Positions 1 to 9,251 of a DNA stretch of 64,000 nucleotides are shown here, piece after piece. Made by a program: the position numbers and the translations under genes. Source of the DNA: Polyangium spumosum (GTDB lineage Bacteria > Myxococcota_A > Polyangia > Polyangiales > Polyangiaceae); contig NZ_WJIE01000011.1 of NCBI RefSeq assembly GCF_009649845.1, positions 1 to 64,000 of the forward strand, written 5' to 3'. Below the pieces are notes generated by a model. That model was not told the DNA's origin. It did no database searches and saw nothing but the letters and a program-made list of their open reading frames with translations. How positions within the stretch are numbered: position 1 is the first letter of the stretch; each line of letters starts with the position of its first letter.

Positions 1-1918
1 CCGCCGCCCCGGGCCTCTCGTCCCCATCCTGCACCGCCCCCACCACATACTTCACATACGCCTCGATCCCCCGCATGAACGTCTTCAAATCCTCCTCACC
101 CCGCGACAACCTCGCCAGCCGCGCCTCCCATTCCCCGGTCATCGCCGCGCTCTTCACGTGCGGATGAACCGACTCCACCAGCAGGATCCCCTTCTCCGTC
201 GCCGCCAGACTCTTCCCCTGCCGGATTACGTATTCCCGCTTGATCAACGTCTCGATGATCGCCGCGCGTGTCGCTGGCGTCCCGAGCCCCGTGTCCTTCA
301 TCGCGTCCGACAGCTCTTTCTCCTCGACCGTTTTTCCGGCCGTCTCCATCGCCGTCAAGAGCGTCGCCTCCGTCAACCGGCTCGGCGGCTTCGTCGTCTT
401 TTTTTCTGCTTTTGCTCCCACGACCCGCGCGGCTCTTCCTTCCGCGAGCCCCCGCGGCAGCTTTTGCGCCTCTGCCTCCTCCTCGGCCCCGTCCGCCTCG
501 CTCTTTTTTCGTTTCTTTGGGCCTTCTTTCGTGCCTCCTCCCCCGAGGTCCAGCACCTTCCAGCCCGTTTGCTCGACGACCGTCCCTGCCGATCGGAATC
601 GATCCACCGCGCGCTCACCGCCTTCGCTCGACGTCACCTCCGTGATCACCGTCGTCGTTCGTTCGATCAGATCGTCGTGCCACGCGCAGAGCAGCCTCCG
701 GCAGATCAGGTCGTAAAGCTTCTGCTCCTCCGTGGAGAGCGACGCGCGGCTCGTCGGGGTCGTCGTTGGCACGATCGCGTGGTGGTCGGTCACCTTCGTG
801 TCGTCCACGAACCGCCGCCCGAGTGGCCTTTGCCCCGTCCCCTGGGCCAGGAGCCCCTGGTAGTTCCCCTCGATCGCCTTCACCACCGAAGGCAGCGTCT
901 GCGCCACGTCCGTCGACAGGTGCCGGCTGTCCGTGCGTGGGTAGCTGATCAGCTTGTGCCGCTCGTAGAGCGTTTGCGCGAGGTCCAGCGTCCGCTTTGC
1001 GCTCCAGCCGAACAGCCGGTTCGCGTGCCGCTGCAGCTCCGTCAGATCGTACAGAAGGGGCGGCGGGATCCGGCGCGTCTCCGCCGACACCTTCGTGATC
1101 TCGGCCTTGCCCCCGAGCACCCGCCGCGTGATGTTCCCGGCTTCTTCCCCGTCCGGCGGCAGCCGCCTTGGTTTTGCCGGGCCGCCTCGTTTTTCCGGGA
1201 CATCCAGCAGGATCCCCTCGTACCGCCCCTCCGGCCCCTCCGCTGCGCCTTCGGGCGAGAACGTCGCTCGCACCTCCAGGTAGTCTTCTGGCACGAACGA
1301 TCGGATCGCTTGTTCTCGCTCGACCACCATCGAGAGCGTCGGCGTCTGCACCCGACCCACCGAAAAATCCTCACCGTGCGACAGCGAGTACGCGCGTGAC
1401 AGGTTCATCCCTACGAGCCAGTCGGCTCGGCTCCGGCCTCGCGCGGCGTTGGCGAGCGCGTCGTAGTCTCGCGCGTCGCGCAGCTTCTGGAAGCCGGCGC
1501 GGATCGCGTCCGGCGTGAGCGACGAGATCCAGAGCCGCCGCACCGGCTTCTTGCAGCCTGCGGCGTCGTAGATGTAGCGGAAGATCAGCTCCCCTTCGCG
1601 CCCTGCGTCCGTCGCGCAGACCACCCACTCCACGTCCTTGCGGTGCAGGATGGCCTTGACCACGTCGAACTGCTTGCGCGTCTCCTGCAGCACCTTGAGC
1701 GGCCAGGTCGGCGGCAGCATCGGCAGCGTCCGCAGGTCCCAGCGCTTCCAGGCCGGGTCCATCTGGTGCGGCTCTGCCAGGGCCACGAGGTGCCCGATCG
1801 CCCAGGTGACCACGTAACCTGCGCCTTCGAGCGCCCCTTCGCCCTTGTGGGTCGCGCCGAGCACGGAGGCGATGTCCCTGGCCACGGACGGCTTTTCGGC
1901 GACGACGGCGATGGTCAT
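1..1918 (-). CDS. topB: DNA topoisomerase III, C-terminus beyond window edge
   Basis: Type IA topoisomerase that passes single strands through a transient 5'-phosphotyrosyl break, decatenating DNA and resolving recombination intermediates. The reading frame is open to the window edge, so about 639 codons are visible and the 3' end is missing (E. coli TopB is about 650 aa). The N-terminus MTIAVVAEKPSVARDIA is the TOPRIM start with its catalytic Glu, and the TOPRIM acidic motif DAGREGELIF follows near residue 105. The block VGRVQTPTLSMV lies near residue 200. The catalytic tyrosine is Tyr326 in ISYPRTDSRHLS (codon at 941-943), matching the spacing in E. coli. The ATG at 1916-1918 is the first in frame and begins exactly at the conserved N-terminus. 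It is transcribed divergently from the flavoprotein gene at 2204. Confidence 0.96.
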   Translation of the reverse strand, partial: MTIAVVAEKPSVARDIASVLGATHKGEGALEGAGYVVTWAIGHLVALAEPHQMDPAWKRWDLRTLPMLPPTWPLKVLQETRKQFDVVKAILHRKDVEWVVCATDAGREGELIFRYIYDAAGCKKPVRRLWISSLTPDAIRAGFQKLRDARDYDALANAARGRSRADWLVGMNLSRAYSLSHGEDFSVGRVQTPTLSMVVEREQAIRSFVPEDYLEVRATFSPEGAAEGPEGRYEGILLDVPEKRGGPAKPRRLPPDGEEAGNITRRVLGGKAEITKVSAETRRIPPPLLYDLTELQRHANRLFGWSAKRTLDLAQTLYERHKLISYPRTDSRHLSTDVAQTLPSVVKAIEGNYQGLLAQGTGQRPLGRRFVDDTKVTDHHAIVPTTTPTSRASLSTEEQKLYDLICRRLLCAWHDDLIERTTTVITEVTSSEGGERAVDRFRSAGTVVEQTGWKVLDLGGGGTKEGPKKRKKSEADGAEEEAEAQKLPRGLAEGRAARVVGAKAEKKTTKPPSRLTEATLLTAMETAGKTVEEKELSDAMKDTGLGTPATRAAIIETLIKREYVIRQGKSLAATEKGILLVESVHPHVKSAAMTGEWEARLARLSRGEEDLKTFMRGIEAYVKYVVGAVQDGDERPGAA

Positions 1919-2203
1919 GGGCGAACGCCCCCGGCTCGGGGGCGGCGCATCATGACAAAGGGGGCGGGGATGGGCAATCCATGTCGCGTACGTGAAATTC
2001 ATGCGCGACATGTCCGTGTTCGTACACACCGATCCGGCGTGACCTCTGGCTGGCGTCAGCAATAGCTCGACGTTTTGGACGATGGACCCGCGTCGCCGAC
2101 GGGTATATCGTGCGTCCTCGCTCGGGGTGCGCCGAAAGGCGCAGCTTTGGGGGCGCAGCCCGGCTCGTCCGGCGCGCAGCCATCCACATTGAAAGGGGCT
2201 TCG

Positions 2204-3490
2204 ATGAGCAGCATTGGCATCGTGGGAGCCGGGATCGCGGGGTTGCAGCTCGGGCTGTACCTCCGCAGCCGCGGTATTTCCTGTACCCTTTACACCGATC
2301 GATCGGGCGACGAGATCCGATCCTCGCGCCTCCCGAGCACCGCGGCGCTGCTCGGCTCCACGCGCGCCCGGGATCGCGAGCTCGGCATCCGCCATTGGGA
2401 TGACGCCGCGTTTGGTTGTTTTCACGTCGATGTACGTGTCAAGGGATTGCCGGAGCTCTCCCTGCGGGGCCGGGTCGATCCTCCCGCGCTTTTCATCGAC
2501 ATGCGGCTCTACCTCCCGCGCCTGCTCGAGGATTTCGAGGCGCGCGGCGGCCCCGTGGTCCGTTCGGGGGCCCTCGGCCCTGCGGAGGTCGCGCGCCTCG
2601 GCGACGTGCACGACCTGGTCGTCGTGGCGACCGGCCGCGGCGAGCTCGGGGCCATGTTCCCGCGTGATCTCGACCGATCGCCCTGGCTCGAGCCCCAGCG
2701 CCGGCTCTTCGCGGGCCTCTTTCGGGGCATCAACTTCCCGGACGAGCTCGGTCTCCTGTTCCAGATCATCCCTGGGCAGGGGGAAATTTTCGAGAGCCAG
2801 CTCCTCACGGCGGACGGCCCCGTCAGTTGCCTCCTGTTCGAGGCCATCCCCGAGAGCTCGCTCGACGCCGTCACGCGTGTCCCTTGCGACGACGATCCGG
2901 GCGTCGTCGAGGGCCTCGTGCTCGATTTGCTGGAGGCGCATGCGCCCACGGTCCATGCCCGCGTCGATCGTTCGTCCTTCCAGCTCACGGGCGCCCTCGA
3001 TTGGATGCAGGCCGCGATCGTGCCCACGGCGCGGCGCGCGTATGTCGCGCTCGGCGAGGGCCGCTTCGCCGTCGCGGTGGGCGATACCTTCGCGACGCAC
3101 GATCCCGTGCTCTGGCAGGGCGCGAACGCGGCCTCGCGCGGGGCGCGGGCGCTCGGCGAGGCGATCGTGCAGGCGCTCGCCGAAGGGCGCCCCCTCGATC
3201 ACGCGTTCTGCGCGGGCGTGGACGAGCGCCTCTGGTCGCTCGTCGGCCCCTCGATGCAGTGGACGAACGCCTTCCTCTCCCCGCCGCCGCCCCACGCGAT
3301 GGCCATCTTCTGCGCGGCGTCGCGGGATCAGGGCATCGCGGACGCGTTCGCCTCGAACTTCGACGATCCTGCCTTGCAATGGCGCATCTTCCGCGGCCCC
3401 GAGGGCGCCTCTGCCTTCCTCGAGGGCTTCCGCGGGGCCCGGCCCTCGCGCGCCCGCGGCGCGACCTCGCAGGCGCCTGCTTCTGCCTAG
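2204..3490 (+). CDS. StyA-like FAD-dependent monooxygenase
   Basis: 428-aa flavoprotein resembling the oxygenase component of styrene/indole monooxygenases (group E), which epoxidise aromatic alkenes using FADH2 from a separate reductase. The N-terminus carries the Rossmann dinucleotide motif IGIVGAGIAGLQLGLYL (GxGxxG at residues 8-13). A second flavin motif, VGDTFATHDPVLWQGANAAS, lies near residues 292-311, and its DPV-GQGAN-AS pattern is the StyA hallmark. ATG 2204 is chosen because GAAAGGGG lies just upstream and the glycine motif starts at once; an in-frame ATG at 2075 would add 43 low-quality residues. No StyB-type flavin reductase is visible in the window, so the electron donor must be elsewhere. 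The true substrate cannot be told from sequence. Confidence 0.85.
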   Translation: MSSIGIVGAGIAGLQLGLYLRSRGISCTLYTDRSGDEIRSSRLPSTAALLGSTRARDRELGIRHWDDAAFGCFHVDVRVKGLPELSLRGRVDPPALFIDMRLYLPRLLEDFEARGGPVVRSGALGPAEVARLGDVHDLVVVATGRGELGAMFPRDLDRSPWLEPQRRLFAGLFRGINFPDELGLLFQIIPGQGEIFESQLLTADGPVSCLLFEAIPESSLDAVTRVPCDDDPGVVEGLVLDLLEAHAPTVHARVDRSSFQLTGALDWMQAAIVPTARRAYVALGEGRFAVAVGDTFATHDPVLWQGANAASRGARALGEAIVQALAEGRPLDHAFCAGVDERLWSLVGPSMQWTNAFLSPPPPHAMAIFCAASRDQGIADAFASNFDDPALQWRIFRGPEGASAFLEGFRGARPSRARGATSQAPASA

Positions 3491-3520
3491 CCTGCCCGTA
3501 TGTGGTAGGCTGCGCGCCCC

Positions 3521-4237
3521 ATGCGGCGCCGCCTCGAACGAGTCCTCCTGCTCCTCGGGCTGCTCGCCTTGCCGCTCGTGCTCCTGCGCATGCCGGCCGT
3601 GCGCGCCGCGCTCGCCTCGCTCGTCGGGTACATGCGCGAGGCGAGCGTCCTGGGCGCGCTCTTGTTCCTGGGCGTCGAGGTCCTCGCCCTCGCGATCACC
3701 ACGCCCCTCTGGGTGATGTCGGGCCTCGCGGGCTACGCGTATGGCTTCGGCAAGGGGCTCGCGATCGCGTGGCCGGGCGTCACCCTGGGCGTCTGCGCGT
3801 GTTTCCTCTTCGGCCGCGCCTCGCTCGGCAAGCTCCTCTCGTCGCGCGCGGGCGAGTCCCATTTCTGGCGCGCCGTCGAGCGCGCCGTCCGCGCCGACGG
3901 CTTCAAGATCACCTTCCTCCTGCGCGTATGCTTCGCCCTGCCGCAGAACCTCGGCACGTACATGCTCTCGGCCACGCCGCTCTCCCTGCGTGATTTCGCG
4001 GCTGGCTCCTTCCTCGGCCTCTTGCCGGCCACCCTCTTTCACGTCTACGTCGGCGCGAGCGTCGACGACGTCGCCAAGCTCCTCTCCGGCGAGGCCAAGG
4101 CGCCCGGGGCGCTCGGCGTATGGACGCTCGTCCTCGGGTTCGTCGTGACGCTCGGCGCGCTCGTCGTCACCTCGCGGATCGCGCGCCGCTCCCTCGACAA
4201 GGCGCTCGCCGCGAACGCGAAGGCCATGGAGCCCTGA
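3521..4237 (+). CDS. TVP38/TMEM64 family membrane protein
   Basis: 238-aa inner-membrane protein of the TVP38/TMEM64 (SNARE-associated, DedA-related) family. Relatives in the wider superfamily are lipid scramblases or undecaprenyl-phosphate translocases; the substrate here is unknown. An N-terminal hydrophobic segment (about residues 8-24) is followed by a second helix and the core VMSGLAGYAYGFGKGL, a typical re-entrant-loop signature with a small-residue motif, then helices near 75-95, 170-190 and 200-220. The segment LRVCFALPQNLGTYMLSATPLSLRDF matches the family pattern of R-P-N-Y-x-G followed by a short loop. The stop codon overlaps the ATG of the next gene by one base, so the two are probably translated together. 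Confidence 0.85.
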   Translation: MRRRLERVLLLLGLLALPLVLLRMPAVRAALASLVGYMREASVLGALLFLGVEVLALAITTPLWVMSGLAGYAYGFGKGLAIAWPGVTLGVCACFLFGRASLGKLLSSRAGESHFWRAVERAVRADGFKITFLLRVCFALPQNLGTYMLSATPLSLRDFAAGSFLGLLPATLFHVYVGASVDDVAKLLSGEAKAPGALGVWTLVLGFVVTLGALVVTSRIARRSLDKALAANAKAMEP

Positions 4238-5208
4238 TGGCGGCCCGGAAAAACACCTTCGACGACAAACTCTCTCGAATTCGCGCGCTCGCCCGCGCCG
4301 AGCCTCCCGCGGCCGCCGCGCCCGAGCTCGCGCGGCTCCTCGCCGATCCCAGCGCGTTCCTCGTGGGCGAGGCGGCCAAGGTCGTCGTCGATCTGGAGCT
4401 CCGCGCCCTCGTCCCCGACCTCGTCGCGGCCTTCGAGAGGCTGCTCTCCTCGCCGGCGACCGCCGATCGCGGCTGCCACGCGAAGACGAAGCTCCTCGAG
4501 GCGCTCGTCACGCTCGAAGCGGACGTGTGGGACACATATCGAAAGGGCCTGCGGTACGTGCAGATGGAGCTGACCGTGCCGCCGGCCGTCGATACGGCGG
4601 GGCTCGTGCGGGGCCTCTCGGCGCATGCGCTCGTCCGGACGAACTTCCCGCGGGCTGCCCTCGAAATCGCGCCCCTGCTCTTCGATGAAATGCCCGAGGC
4701 CCGCGCCGCCGCGGCGGACGCGCTGCGGGACACCTGCGAGGTCGTCTGCGCGGCCGTGCTCCACGCGCGGGTCCTCGTGGGGGAGGGCGAGCCCGACGTG
4801 CTCGCCGCTTGTTATCGCGGAATGCTCGCGCTCGAGCCGCGCCACTATTTGCCCATCGTCGCCGCCGCGCTCGAGGCGGGGAGCGAGGCGGCGGCGCTCG
4901 CGCTCGGCGAGTCGCGCTTGCCGGGGGCGCTCTCGGCGCTGAAGGAGGCCCTCCGGACCGCGGGCCCCGCGATGGAGAAGAGCATCCTCCTCGGCGTGAC
5001 CCTGCTCCGCACCGACGAGGCCCTCGCCTATTTGATGGAGCTCCTCGCCGAGGCGCCCGAGCCCCGCGCGGTCGAGGCGATCCAGGCCCTCTCGCTCCAC
5101 CGGCACGACACGCGGATCGCCTCGCGCGTCGCCGAGATCGTCTCCGCCCGCAAATCGCGAAAAATCGCGCGCGCCTTCGCCGATCGGTTTGGCCCGAAGG
5201 AAGAGTGA
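4237..5208 (+). CDS. HEAT-repeat-like protein
   Basis: 323-aa soluble, alpha-helical, Ala/Leu-rich protein built from about 35-40 residue helical pairs of HEAT or PBS-lyase type, for example the blocks around APELARLLADPSAFLVGEA, PEARAAAADALRDTCE and APEPRAVEAIQALSLHRHD. Such folds are protein-binding scaffolds, and no catalytic motif is visible. ATG 4237 overlaps the stop of the upstream TVP38-family gene (TGATG), so translation is coupled, and the protein may be a cytoplasmic partner of that membrane protein. There is no signal peptide. The C-terminal end is Lys/Arg-rich (SARKSRKIARAFADRFG). The exact family was not identified. Confidence 0.75.
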   Translation: MAARKNTFDDKLSRIRALARAEPPAAAAPELARLLADPSAFLVGEAAKVVVDLELRALVPDLVAAFERLLSSPATADRGCHAKTKLLEALVTLEADVWDTYRKGLRYVQMELTVPPAVDTAGLVRGLSAHALVRTNFPRAALEIAPLLFDEMPEARAAAADALRDTCEVVCAAVLHARVLVGEGEPDVLAACYRGMLALEPRHYLPIVAAALEAGSEAAALALGESRLPGALSALKEALRTAGPAMEKSILLGVTLLRTDEALAYLMELLAEAPEPRAVEAIQALSLHRHDTRIASRVAEIVSARKSRKIARAFADRFGPKEE

Positions 5209-5377
5209 TTCGTGATCGTGCCCGTGATCCGCACGCTGGGTCACGGCGCCGCGTATCATCCTTCGCTCCATGGCATCGAGGTGCAAAGCCTCGTTTGCAT
5301 GGCGGCGTTTTTGCGACGGGAAAGTGACGAAATCGTGGACATCCGGGCGCGCGTGGTTTTATCTTTCGACTTCGCCC

Positions 5378-6340
5378 ATGACGTCCGTCGCTTGCCGCAG
5401 CCATCGCCGTTCGTTCCGGGGGGGCAACGTGTTCTGGGAGGAGTGGGCTCCGCACGGAGGGAGCGCCCACGAGCGCCAGAGGCCCGCCGTCCTCGTGCAC
5501 GGCCTCGCGGATACCTGCCGGACCTGGAACAAGATCGCCCCGGCGCTCGCGCGGGATCGGCGGCTTTATGCCCTCGATCTGCCTGGGCACGGGCAGTCGT
5601 GCCGCTACGACGCCTCGTACGACGTCTCCTGGTACGCGGGCCTCGTCGTCGAATGGATTCGTTCGCTCGGGCTCTCGGATTTCGACATCATCGGCCATTC
5701 CCTCGGCGGCGGCATTGCGATGCGCGTGCTGCTCGAGCAGCCGGGGCGCGTGCATCGCCTGGCGCTCGTCGCCGCGGGGGGGCTCGGCCTCGAGGTCGCC
5801 GCGCCTCTGCGCCTCGCCTCCTCGGCGGGCCTGCTCGACCTCGCGGCGCCCGCGCTCATGGGGATCGGCACGAACGCCGGGGTGCGCGTGCTCGGGGGCA
5901 ATTTTGATGAAATGGAGCGCAAGCACCTCGTCGAGATGAACGCCCGCCCGGGCACGGCGCGCGCGCTCTTCCGGACGCTCCGCCAGGCCGTCGATCTGAA
6001 GGGGCAACGCGAGCACCTGCTCGACCACGCCCACCGGCTACGCGAGCTCCCGCCGCTCGCGGTGTACTGGGGCGATAAAGATCCGGTGATCCCCGTGCGG
6101 CACGCGGAGCGCGTGCACCATTACCTCGACGGCGCCGTCGTGCGGCGGTTCCCGAACGTCGGCCATTACCCGCACCGCGAGGCCGTGCCCGAGATCCTGT
6201 CCGAGCTCTTCCGGTTCCTCGACGAACCGCAAGCGCCGCCGCGCGTGCGGCCCGGCGCGCGTCCTCCGCGCGCGCCCGAGGACGCGCGCCCGTCGCTCTG
6301 GCGCAGGCTCGCGGGGGCGAGGCTCGCCGAGGTCGAGTGA
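5378..6340 (+). CDS. alpha/beta hydrolase
   Basis: Cytoplasmic alpha/beta-hydrolase-fold enzyme of the lipase/esterase/haloperoxidase type. The oxyanion region is VLVHGLADTCRTWNKI, and the nucleophile elbow is GHSLGGG with Ser108. The acid is most likely Asp235 in GDKDPVIP and the base is His263 in VGHYPHRE (numbering from ATG 5378), so the triad is complete. A Pro/Arg-rich tail of about 40 residues follows the fold. The start is uncertain. ATG 5270 gives 356 aa with an unlikely Arg/Ser-rich leader. GTG 5429, directly before the conserved VFWEEW, has a G-run (GGGGGGG) at the right distance and could be the real one. The substrate is not predictable. Confidence 0.8.
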   Translation: MTSVACRSHRRSFRGGNVFWEEWAPHGGSAHERQRPAVLVHGLADTCRTWNKIAPALARDRRLYALDLPGHGQSCRYDASYDVSWYAGLVVEWIRSLGLSDFDIIGHSLGGGIAMRVLLEQPGRVHRLALVAAGGLGLEVAAPLRLASSAGLLDLAAPALMGIGTNAGVRVLGGNFDEMERKHLVEMNARPGTARALFRTLRQAVDLKGQREHLLDHAHRLRELPPLAVYWGDKDPVIPVRHAERVHHYLDGAVVRRFPNVGHYPHREAVPEILSELFRFLDEPQAPPRVRPGARPPRAPEDARPSLWRRLAGARLAEVE

Positions 6341-6350
6341 CGCGGCTCGA

Positions 6351-6761
6351 CTATCGATCCGCGATCGCGTCGTAGCCCTCGGCCGAAAACTGAATCAGGC
6401 AGAGCCCGTGCCCGAAGGGATCGGAGAGCATCACGATCCGGCCCCAGGCGTTCTCGGCGACGTCTCCCTCTCGAAGGGCCCCCGCGGCCTCGGCCCGCGC
6501 GAGCGCCGCGTCGAGGTCGTCCACCACGAAATCGAGGTGGACCGGCGTCCAGTGGCGGGCATAGGACCGAGGCGAGGTCGAGCCGGGGAAGGGGAGGTGA
6601 TCCGCCGGCTTCACGAGCAGAAAGATCGCGGCGTTCGCGCCGAGGAGCTCCACGCCGGCGCCGCCGAAGCGGCGGCCGATCCGGAGGTCGAAGGCGCCGG
6701 TGTAGAATCGGATCGCGCGGTCGAGGTCATCGACGTCGATGTTGACGAGCAGGTTTGTCAT
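6351..6761 (-). CDS. VOC/glyoxalase superfamily protein
   Basis: 136-aa protein of the vicinal-oxygen-chelate fold, with two beta-alpha-beta-beta-beta modules. The first is MTNLLVNIDVDDLDRAIRFY and the second starts at VHLDFVVDDLDAALARA. Members bind a divalent metal and act as glyoxalases, dioxygenases or antibiotic-binding resistance proteins. Candidate metal ligands are His in PVHLDFVV and Glu/His in the C-terminal DPFGHGLCLIQF strand, which is the usual end of this fold. It reads convergent to the hydrolase at 5378 (10-nt gap) and lies 6 nt downstream of the esterase lipoprotein gene on the same strand, so it is probably co-transcribed with that gene. The substrate is unknown. Confidence 0.85.
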   Translation of the reverse strand: MTNLLVNIDVDDLDRAIRFYTGAFDLRIGRRFGGAGVELLGANAAIFLLVKPADHLPFPGSTSPRSYARHWTPVHLDFVVDDLDAALARAEAAGALREGDVAENAWGRIVMLSDPFGHGLCLIQFSAEGYDAIADR

Positions 6762-6767
6762 CGGGCT

Positions 6768-7904
6768 TCATGGGAGCACGTCTCGGCGCTGCTCTCCAAG
6801 CCACGAGAGCCCCGCGTTGTAGATCACGTCGTGCCCGCCCAGAAAAACCACCACCGTCGCGCGTTCGCTCGTGCGTTCGAAGACCACCTTCGCCTTCGCC
6901 GCGTCGTAGAGCGGGCGCGGGTCGGGGATGCCGAGGGCCTCGGGGATGCTCCGCGTCTTCTTGATGCGCACGATGGCGCCCTCCGGGACCCGATCCTCGG
7001 GCGCGGCGAGGTCGTTGAAGGCGCGTAATGCGTGGTCCGGGGGGACGAGCTGGTCCCAGATCCCCACGCCGAGATACACGTTCACGCGTCCCCGCGCGCC
7101 TCTCAGGTGCGAGCGTGGGCTCCGCCGCCGGCACTCCTCCTCCGCGGGCGTGCCCGGCCGAGGCGCGCCGCCGCACGCCGCGGCGACCTCGTGCGCGTAA
7201 TGGCGATCGGGCATGTTCGAGCGGAGATGGCCGTACCAGTCCACGAGGTCGTAAATGGGCACCCAGGAGACGACACCCGCCCAGATCTCCGGGTGCCGGC
7301 CCGCGAGCACGAGCGACGTCATCGCGCTGCCCGAGTAACCGACGAGGTAGATGCGCGACGTGTCGATCCTGGCGCGCCGCCTGGCATAGGCCACGGCGTC
7401 GAGGACGTCCCCGAGCGCGAGCTCGGAGGCCACCGAATGGGGCGTCCGGTAGGGGCCGCGGTGATCGGGGTGGATCATCACCCAGCCATTACGCTCCGCG
7501 AAGATCCCGTACGGGATCCCGATGTTCTGCAGGTAGTTCTCGCTCCAGCTATGGAGCGCCACGAGCAGCGGCCGGGGCTCGTCCCGGCCCGGATCGTAAA
7601 AGAGGGCGCGTTGCCTGGTCCCGTCGAGGGACGAGGTGATCTCGACCTCCTCGATGCGCGGCACGCGGGAGCGCCACACCAAAAAATCCTGCGCGCCGAA
7701 CGGGAACGGACCGCCGGTCGCGCGTGGAAACTCCGGAATCAAGGAGAGCCGCTCGACCGCTCGTTCGGCCGGCGAGGGCAATGGCTCTGGCGCCGGCGTA
7801 GGCGCAGGTGGGCGGGTCTCCGCGTGAGCCGTGGGCGTCTCCCGACACCCCGAGAGGGGGATCCCCGCGAGCAGCACGAGCATGGAAACGATGGGGCTAC
7901 GCAT
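6768..7904 (-). CDS. Exported alpha/beta hydrolase lipoprotein (paralogue 1)
   Basis: 378-aa lipoprotein of the prolyl-oligopeptidase/esterase branch of alpha/beta hydrolases. The signal peptide ends in a lipobox, LAGIPLSGC, with Cys20 lipidated. A Pro/Ala/Thr linker (residues 30-50) is followed by the catalytic fold: oxyanion region VALHSW, HPDHRGPY near 145-152, nucleophile Ser191 in VGYSGSAM, probable acid Asp in GIWDQLVPP, and His in GGHDVIYN near the C-terminus. The ATG at 7904 is preferred because it places the signal peptide at the N-terminus; an in-frame upstream ATG at 8006 would hide it. The gene is divergent from, and clearly paralogous to, the gene at 8058. It is likely to degrade extracellular esters or peptides. 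Confidence 0.85.
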   Translation of the reverse strand: MRSPIVSMLVLLAGIPLSGCRETPTAHAETRPPAPTPAPEPLPSPAERAVERLSLIPEFPRATGGPFPFGAQDFLVWRSRVPRIEEVEITSSLDGTRQRALFYDPGRDEPRPLLVALHSWSENYLQNIGIPYGIFAERNGWVMIHPDHRGPYRTPHSVASELALGDVLDAVAYARRRARIDTSRIYLVGYSGSAMTSLVLAGRHPEIWAGVVSWVPIYDLVDWYGHLRSNMPDRHYAHEVAAACGGAPRPGTPAEEECRRRSPRSHLRGARGRVNVYLGVGIWDQLVPPDHALRAFNDLAAPEDRVPEGAIVRIKKTRSIPEALGIPDPRPLYDAAKAKVVFERTSERATVVVFLGGHDVIYNAGLSWLGEQRRDVLP

Positions 7905-8057
7905 TTCGCTCCACCCCGAATCGAAGAGCAATCGCCGTGCCGCCATTTCGATCCGAACGTGCACGGGCGGGCGGGCGCGGCGACGCGCATTTCCGTGCGA
8001 ATGCATGGCCCTGGCCGGGTGATGCCGCTATACCTGCCCGCTTCGAGAGACGAACGC

Positions 8058-9143
8058 ATGTATCGTATCCAGAATCGTGTTGGGATCCTTGCTCTGGCGG
8101 CGCTCGTTGCGCTCTTTTTGATCACACAGGGCCCTCCGGCGCGCGCCGAGGGTTTGAAGCGCGTGGAGCCCGCGTTCACGCTCGCCTCCCGATTTCCAGG
8201 CGGCGAGGGCGCTTCGGGGCTCGGGGCCTGGAAGCAGCGCGTGCCCGGGGTCGAGCCCGTGACGATACAATCGTCGGCCGACGGCGCCGCGCAGCGCGCG
8301 ATGTTTTACGACTCCGGCTCGCCGGGGAAGCGGCCTCTGATCGTGGTCTTGCATAGCTGGAGCACCGACTGGCGGCAGAACATCGGCATCCCGTATGCCA
8401 TGTTCGCGAGGCAAAACGACTGGGTCTTCGTGCACCCCGATTTCCGCGGACCGTACCTCCGGCCCGAGGCCGCCGCCTCGGACCTCGCCGTGCAGGACAT
8501 CCTCGACGCCGTCGCGTACGCGAAGCAGCGCGGCCACGTGGACGAGACGCGTATCTATCTCGCGGGCTTCTCCGGCGGCGGGATGACCGCGCTCGCGATG
8601 GCGGGCCGGCACCCGGAGGTCTGGGCGGGCGTCGTGGCCTGGGCGCCCGTGTACGACATCCCCGATTGGTACGTGTACAACAAGAAACACGCGCCGAAGC
8701 GGCATTATGCGCGCTTCATCGAGGGCGTGTGCCGCGGCGCGCCGAAGCCCGGCACGAAGGCGTTCGAGGCGTGCAAGCGCCGCAGCCCGAGCGCGCTCGC
8801 CGCGCGGGCCAAGCAGGCCGGCGTGCCCGTCTACGTCGCCACCGGCATCCGGGACGACGTCGTGCCCCCGCAGCACTCGATCTCCGCATTCAACGACCTC
8901 GCCGATCCGGCCGATCGGGTGGCCGACGACGTGCTCCCGAAGCTCCGCTCCCAGAAGGCCACGCGGCGCGTATCGGCGACCTCCGCCGACGATCTTTATC
9001 AGCGCGCCGGCGCCCCGGCGTACCTCACGCGCACCTCGGGCAACGCCACGCTCGTGCTCTTCGAGGGCGGGCACGACGTCGTCTTCGAAGCGGGCCTCGC
9101 CTGGCTGCGCGACAGGCGCAGGACGACGTCGAAAAACCCGTGA
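8058..9143 (+). CDS. Secreted alpha/beta hydrolase (paralogue 2)
   Basis: 361-aa secreted relative of the neighbouring lipoprotein. It has a classical signal peptide (MYRIQNRVGILALAALVALF, cleavage near ARA-EG at residue 30) instead of a lipobox. Shared blocks include VVLHSWS, QNIGIPYAMF, HPDFRGPY and DILDAVAYAKQRG. The nucleophile is Ser172 in AGFSGGGM, the acid is probably Asp in GIRDDVVPP, and the base is His in EGGHDVVF. The two genes face away from each other across a 153-bp gap, as after an inverted duplication. The change from lipid-anchored to free secretion is the main visible difference. Confidence 0.87.
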   Translation: MYRIQNRVGILALAALVALFLITQGPPARAEGLKRVEPAFTLASRFPGGEGASGLGAWKQRVPGVEPVTIQSSADGAAQRAMFYDSGSPGKRPLIVVLHSWSTDWRQNIGIPYAMFARQNDWVFVHPDFRGPYLRPEAAASDLAVQDILDAVAYAKQRGHVDETRIYLAGFSGGGMTALAMAGRHPEVWAGVVAWAPVYDIPDWYVYNKKHAPKRHYARFIEGVCRGAPKPGTKAFEACKRRSPSALAARAKQAGVPVYVATGIRDDVVPPQHSISAFNDLADPADRVADDVLPKLRSQKATRRVSATSADDLYQRAGAPAYLTRTSGNATLVLFEGGHDVVFEAGLAWLRDRRRTTSKNP

Positions 9144-9251
9144 GTGTCGGTCCCACGGGTGGATTGTCGTTGTGGTGAGGCGGGAGAGCCTGTAGGAAAG
9201 GGGCTTCCGGGCGACGCGGGCGACGCGTAGGCCCGCTGGAGGTTCCTCTAC

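Noticed and set aside
158-1399. A 413-codon plus-strand frame in the first 1.4 kb
   Set aside because: It is antisense to topB, whose motifs are unmistakable; its Arg/Pro/Leu-rich translation has no domain.
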